A stretch of 64,000 nt of DNA from Phycisphaerales bacterium. Lineage in GTDB: Bacteria; Planctomycetota; Phycisphaerae; Phycisphaerales; SM1A02. Both the position numbers and the translations under genes were made by a program. Positions 60,015-64,000 of the stretch are shown here, piece by piece. Positions within the stretch are counted from its first letter, which is position 1. Every line of letters begins with the position of its first letter. Under the pieces are notes generated by a model that saw only the letters and a program-made list of their open reading frames with translations, had not been told where the DNA came from and searched no databases. The stretch is from the NCBI GenBank assembly GCA_022446885.1, contig JAKVBU010000008.1, positions 62,001 through 126,000 on the forward strand, given 5' to 3'.

Positions 60015-61562
60015 GTGACAAGCGATTTCGACAGGACAAGCGATCTCGGCAGGACCAGTGACCTAGACCGGGCGATCCGCACCGGTCAGCGACGACTTCG
60101 TGCCATCGCAATCGTTGGGGTAGGTGTGCGATGTCTGTTGCCTGCCGTCTGCCTCATGGCTGTGGCGGCCCTCGCCCAGCGGATGGGGTGGGTGCCCGTG
60201 TCCTGGTGGCTTGTGGGCATCGTGCTTGCGGCTGGTTGGGCTGCCGCCACGTTGTACATGGCAGCCCCGTGGCGGATTACACGGGCATCGGCGGCGTTGG
60301 CACTCGACGAGGGGCTCGATCTGGATGATCGTCTTTCCACAGCCTGCTCGATGGGCGATGACGCGTCCCCGATGGCGCGGGTCGAACGCCAGCAGACGCG
60401 AGTCAACCTGCGGGGCACACTTACTGGTCGCCGCATTCGCGCAGCCCTGCCCATACGCATCGGTTCGGGCCTGGCGCCCGCTTGTCTGGTGTTCATCGCG
60501 GCGTTGTTGCTGGCGGGGCCACCTGCTGCCACAGCACAGGCCAAGCACATGCAGGCCATGGCCGAGGCGCAGTTGGAGACGATCGCTCAGGTCACCGAAC
60601 CACTGGCCGGAGATGACCCACTGTTGGCTGAAGCCTTGGAGGAGTTGAAGGCGCCTCTGAGTGACTTCGATGATCCTGAGCAGGTGGAATTGGAGCGGCT
60701 GCGTCGGTTGACCACGCTGCAAGAGGCGCTCGACAGTGCTGCTCAGACGGATTCAGCCATGGCACCCATTCGGGCGCTGGAGGCACTTCGGTCATTGCCT
60801 CAGCGTGCCGATGCGGATGCCGACATCAAGGCCCTGCGAGATGCGCTCAGACGAGGCGAATTCGATTCAGCCCAGTCGGCGCTCGACGAGTTGGAGCGTT
60901 CGACTTCCAGCAGCCCGCCGACGGGTGATCGCCAGGCGCAACTCAGGGCGTTGGCAGAGGACCTGCAGGAGGCAGCTCAGCGGGCTCGTGATCGAGATGC
61001 AGAGTCCACTGACGGTGGGGGGGCGCAGAGCGAAGAGTCCAAGGGGGCTGCTGAGGCTGCCGAGGCGATTGAGCACATGGCCGAAGATGTGGACGCCTGC
61101 AGTGGTGGAACCTGCAGTGGAAACTCCCAAGCGGCCCAGGGATTGGCTCAATCACAGGAACAAGGCAGCGCCCGAGAGGCGATCGCCCAGGCCACGGCGC
61201 AGGCCGCCGCCGAGGGGGGCGCGAGTCCCAGTGATGGCGCGGGGGCCGTTCCCAGCGGCGGACCTGTCCCCATGGGTGGTGGCGGGCAAATGGGCGTCGT
61301 CAATGATGACGCAAGCGGGGCAGATGCAGTCGCATCGCATCCGCGCACCGAGGGAGATGCCGACGCTGAAGTGATCGAGGTGGAGTTGGTCGATGGCCAA
61401 GGCGCTCCCACTGGTGTGCCCATCGCTGGTCCTGTTTCGGTTGGTGGCGCTCAAGGGGTGGAGCGAACAGGACCCGCGCCCGAGTCGCTTCGGCGGTTGC
61501 CGGCGCGATATCAGGAGGCATTGCGTCGGTTCTTCACCACCCAGCCAGAGGAGGGTGAATGA
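60015..61562 (+). CDS. Membrane protein with Gly/Ala-rich coiled-coil domain, unknown function
   Basis: 515 aa from GTG 60015. The N-terminus carries a threefold 6-residue repeat (TSDFDR, TSDLGR, TSDLDR). Three hydrophobic helices follow (about 33-75 and 155-175), then a long helical region, and a Gly/Ser/Ala-rich low-complexity region that includes the Cys-bearing CSGGTCSG. The C-terminus LRRLPARYQEALRRFFTT is helical. The layout recalls large planctomycete membrane proteins encoded beside MoxR/BatA-type genes, but this is a guess. The stop overlaps the SBP start by 4 bp. Confidence 0.75.
   Translation: MTSDFDRTSDLGRTSDLDRAIRTGQRRLRAIAIVGVGVRCLLPAVCLMAVAALAQRMGWVPVSWWLVGIVLAAGWAAATLYMAAPWRITRASAALALDEGLDLDDRLSTACSMGDDASPMARVERQQTRVNLRGTLTGRRIRAALPIRIGSGLAPACLVFIAALLLAGPPAATAQAKHMQAMAEAQLETIAQVTEPLAGDDPLLAEALEELKAPLSDFDDPEQVELERLRRLTTLQEALDSAAQTDSAMAPIRALEALRSLPQRADADADIKALRDALRRGEFDSAQSALDELERSTSSSPPTGDRQAQLRALAEDLQEAAQRARDRDAESTDGGGAQSEESKGAAEAAEAIEHMAEDVDACSGGTCSGNSQAAQGLAQSQEQGSAREAIAQATAQAAAEGGASPSDGAGAVPSGGPVPMGGGGQMGVVNDDASGADAVASHPRTEGDADAEVIEVELVDGQGAPTGVPIAGPVSVGGAQGVERTGPAPESLRRLPARYQEALRRFFTTQPEEGE
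60018..60071 (+). repeat. 18-bp tandem repeat x3 at the gene start
   Basis: Units begin at 60018, 60036 and 60054 and encode TSDFDR, TSDLGR, TSDLDR. The third unit is the most diverged. Confidence 0.75.
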
Positions 61563-62602
61563 GCCTCGTTCGTTTGGCCGGGGGTGGTGTGCTGGCACTG
61601 GTCCTCTTTGCGTGTGACGCAGGCGATGGGCCGGACTCCCCCTCGCTGGTTGTGTACAGCTCGGTTGATGAGTCGCTTGCCCAGCAGATGCTCGGGGCGT
61701 TCAAGGCGGACACCGGTATCTCGGTGAACATGATCGGCGACACCGAAGCGTTCAAATCAACTGGGTTGGCTGCTCGAATCCGGGCGGAGGCCGCACGTCC
61801 CCTCGCCGACGTGTTCTGGTCGTCTGAGGTGGCCCAGGTCGCCATGTTGGCCCGCGAGGGATTGCTTCAGCCGGTGCGGACAGCCTCAACCCGGAATTGG
61901 CCCGAGATGTGGCGTGACCAGGATCACTACTGGCACGGGTTTTCACCGCGGCCTCGGGTGATCGTCTGGGACCCGGCTCGACTGGCTGATGATGAGGTGC
62001 CTGACACCTGGAGCGAAGTGCTGAGCGATCAGTTTCGCGGGCAGGTGGCGATCGCTGATCCGAGATTTGGAACCACCGGCGGACATCTGGCCTCCATGCG
62101 GCAGTGGTGGTTGGATCAGGGGCGGGCTCAGGCGTGGCAGTCCTTTCTCGATGCGCTCTCCCGCAGCCAAGTGCAGGTGCGTTCAGGCGGTAATGCCGCC
62201 ACGGTGGACGCCGTCGTGCGCGGAGAAGCCCTGCTTGGCATGACCGACATGGACGACGTGCTGGCAGCTCGCCGCGCGGGTCATGAACTGCACATGCGTC
62301 TGTTGCACCACGAGCAGGGCCCGGGTGCGGGCGCAATGCTCACCCCCAACGCCGTCGCTCTGGTGCGCGGCAGCCACAACAAGGCCGAGGCCGAGCAGTT
62401 CATCGACTGGCTGCTTTCGCCCCGAGCGGCTCGTCTGCTGGCAGCGTCACCATCGGCCAACATGCCGTTGCCCGAATCGGTGCGGGGTGAATTCCCCCAA
62501 CTCATGGTGCATGACTGGCTCGATGTCGATCACACGGCTGCTGCGGCCAATTGGCAGGTGGCCATGGACGAGGTGCTTGCTGCGCTGCGTGGAGCGTCTT
62601 GA
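61559..62602 (+). CDS. ABC transporter substrate-binding lipoprotein (iron(III)-type)
   Basis: 347 aa. Lipobox LFAC near residue 19. The domain starts SLVVYSSVDESLAQQMLGAF and continues with FWSSEVAQVAMLAREGLL and IADPRFGTTGGHLASM, as in the FbpA/FutA class of periplasmic binding proteins. The C-terminus has VALVRGSHNKAEAEQFIDWLLSP. It should deliver ferric iron or another small solute to the permease that follows. The TTGA overlap with the permease supports this. I could not identify the Tyr ligands typical of Fe(III) binding, so iron is uncertain. Confidence 0.88.
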   Translation: MSLVRLAGGGVLALVLFACDAGDGPDSPSLVVYSSVDESLAQQMLGAFKADTGISVNMIGDTEAFKSTGLAARIRAEAARPLADVFWSSEVAQVAMLAREGLLQPVRTASTRNWPEMWRDQDHYWHGFSPRPRVIVWDPARLADDEVPDTWSEVLSDQFRGQVAIADPRFGTTGGHLASMRQWWLDQGRAQAWQSFLDALSRSQVQVRSGGNAATVDAVVRGEALLGMTDMDDVLAARRAGHELHMRLLHHEQGPGAGAMLTPNAVALVRGSHNKAEAEQFIDWLLSPRAARLLAASPSANMPLPESVRGEFPQLMVHDWLDVDHTAAAANWQVAMDEVLAALRGAS

Positions 62603-62604
62603 TC

Positions 62605-64000
62605 ATGGCACAGTTGGTGGCCCTCTTGCTGTGGCTGGGCCTGGTCGTGTGTCCGGCAATCGGCTTTCTGCTGAGCGCCCCAGGGGCGACCCACGATGTC
62701 GCGCTCCATGAAACGTCTTCGCTGGTGGGGCCGACCCTGCTTTGGATCGGTCTGGTCTCGCTTGGTGCAGTAGGGGTGGGGCGGTGTGTAGCGCCTGCAC
62801 TGCAAGGTCGTGGGCGATTGCTTGTGGCCCTCTGTCTTGCTTCAGCATTGCTTCCCACTGCGGCCGTGTTCTGGACCTGGTACGCCTTGCTGGATGCCCA
62901 GAGTGTGATCGGGGCCGCTGCTATCGAAGGTGGATGGACATGGCTCCTGCGGCGAGCCGTGTTGGCGGCGGCCCTCATCAGCACGACCTGGCCGCTGGCG
63001 GCGCTTCTGCTGGCGGGCATGCCGCTGCGAGGTCCTGATTCGTTGCGTTCACTGCAGCGTCTGGATGGCGTCTCGATCATTGGGCGGGTCAAAGCGGCGA
63101 CGGTCCGAGAGTGGCCCGGCCTGTTGGCTGCCACCGGTCTTTGCGCCGCGGCGGTTTCGATGGCGACGACCGCATTTGATCTTGCCGCGGAGGCGACGGC
63201 CTCGACTGAGTTGCGAGCTCGCTTGGCTTTGGGCGGGGGCCTCTCTCAGGTGGCCGGCGTGTGGGCCCTCAGCATGGCGCCGGCGCTCTTTGGCGCGATC
63301 GGTGCCTGGTGGGCGATGAGTCGCCGCCGGTATCAGGGCCAGCGCACACTCGTGCCTCAAGGGAAGCGAAGTCGAATCTGGCCGGCGATCGTCGCCCTGG
63401 CGCTGACGCTGGCATTGCCACTTGCAACCCTCCTCTGGTTGGGCGTTGCCCCTGACATGGGCATTGTGAGGGCGACGATCGAGGCGGTGATTCGGGCGGT
63501 GGGTGTCGGATTGCTCGCGGCGGCGACGGTGTTCGTGTTCGTGCCGCTGCTGCGTCAGGGCCGGTACCAACGGCTGGTCTCGGTTGGCGCCTTGATCTGG
63601 CTGACTGCGGCGCTGCTTCCACGAGCCTGGGTGGCGGCCGGGTGGGGTCGGTTGCAGCAGTGGCTGCCGGTGGAGTTCGCTGATCTGGGATTGGGCCGAG
63701 CGGCCGCGCTGCTGCTGCCAGCGGGCGCCATTGCCTTGCTGGTCTCCGCCATGATCGTTCGCACCCAGCCACGAGCGCAGCGAGACTTGCGGGCGCTGGA
63801 TGCCCCGCCGTGGTGGCACCTCGATCCGACAATGATCAAAGGCCTCATCAGCGTGATCGCCTTGGGGGCGACGTGGAGTCTGTTTGCGCCTGCGGTTGAG
63901 GCTCGATTGGCGCCGCCTGGCCAAGGGCCGCCGTTGGTGAGCCGCCTCGTTGACGCGATGCACTACCAACGGCCCGAGTCGGTGGTCACCGTGCTGTGGG
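62605..64000 (+). CDS. ABC transporter permease (FbpB-like), 3' end outside the window
   Basis: The frame opens at ATG 62605 (TTG 62599 overlaps the SBP stop) and stays open to the right edge, at least 465 codons. It encodes many hydrophobic helices. A cytoplasmic loop, QRLDGVSIIGRVKAATVREW, then PGLLAATGLCAAAVS, resembles the EAA/coupling loop of FbpB-type permeases; two six-helix halves appear to be fused. It should form the channel for the adjacent binding protein. The ATPase is expected to the right of the window. Confidence 0.8.
   Translation, partial: MAQLVALLLWLGLVVCPAIGFLLSAPGATHDVALHETSSLVGPTLLWIGLVSLGAVGVGRCVAPALQGRGRLLVALCLASALLPTAAVFWTWYALLDAQSVIGAAAIEGGWTWLLRRAVLAAALISTTWPLAALLLAGMPLRGPDSLRSLQRLDGVSIIGRVKAATVREWPGLLAATGLCAAAVSMATTAFDLAAEATASTELRARLALGGGLSQVAGVWALSMAPALFGAIGAWWAMSRRRYQGQRTLVPQGKRSRIWPAIVALALTLALPLATLLWLGVAPDMGIVRATIEAVIRAVGVGLLAAATVFVFVPLLRQGRYQRLVSVGALIWLTAALLPRAWVAAGWGRLQQWLPVEFADLGLGRAAALLLPAGAIALLVSAMIVRTQPRAQRDLRALDAPPWWHLDPTMIKGLISVIALGATWSLFAPAVEARLAPPGQGPPLVSRLVDAMHYQRPESVVTVLW

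Noticed and set aside
63049-63969. 306-codon minus-strand frame near the right edge
   Set aside because: Arg/Gln-rich shadow of the permease, which stays open on the plus strand to the window edge.

Overview
The window reads as a high-GC chromosome segment from a planctomycete, most likely of the Phycisphaerae. The evidence is its gene families. There are PSCyt1/PSCyt2/PSD1 proteins paired with DUF1501 proteins, DUF1080 and PVC-type CxxCH heme-binding proteins, sulfatases, a Ser/Thr kinase fused to TPRs, and dockerin-like tails ending in a near-terminal Cys. Genes are tightly packed, with many ATGA/GTGA/TTGA overlaps. I see no phage, transposase or CRISPR array. Family names rest on recognition of motifs; no search was run.

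Layout. Positions 1-4.9 kb (+): a helical protein cut by the left edge, a lipoprotein, a PA14/DUF1080 secreted protein and a group II truncated hemoglobin. 4.9-7.8 kb (-): VOC protein, aquaporin-like channel, second VOC protein and exonuclease I. 7.9-8.5 kb (+): beta-carbonic anhydrase. 8.5-19.0 kb (-): a DoxX-like membrane protein, a carboxymuconolactone-decarboxylase-like protein, then two consecutive PSD1-DUF1501 modules that look like a tandem duplication. 19.0-28 kb: a catabolic-type acetolactate synthase, dockerin-tailed proteins, two formylglycine sulfatases, a Tat-exported intradiol dioxygenase and a zone of gene relics. 28-37 kb (+): a giant beta-helix/FG-GAP/dockerin protein, a Ser/Thr kinase and another dockerin-tailed protein. 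37-42.3 kb: a decayed four-helix-bundle gene, tRNA-Pro, a 982-aa CxxCH protein, an RluA-type pseudouridine synthase, a truncated DUF1080-like gene and a stand-alone nuoA. 42.3-47.7 kb (-): dCTP deaminase and B12-dependent ribonucleotide reductase, with a minisatellite between them and a hairpin-rich tail with a terminator behind them. 47.7-51 kb (+): UvrD/PcrA helicase and QueG. 51-57.4 kb (-): NAD-type glutamate dehydrogenase, a C-x4-CH protein and a coiled-coil lipoprotein. 57.5-64 kb (+): ribF, an NrnA-like DHH phosphoesterase, two membrane proteins, an ABC substrate-binding lipoprotein and a permease that runs off the right edge.

The genes fit an aerobic heterotroph that degrades sulfated or complex polymers at its surface (sulfatases, DUF1080, PSD1/DUF1501, dockerin tails) alongside ordinary housekeeping (nucleotide reduction, DNA repair, queuosine, flavin and NADH metabolism). 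I did not find a clearly new defence or mobile system. The best leads are the duplicated PSD1-DUF1501 operon, the structured region behind nrdJ, the nrdJ leader minisatellite, the near-terminal-Cys dockerin family, and several gene relics.
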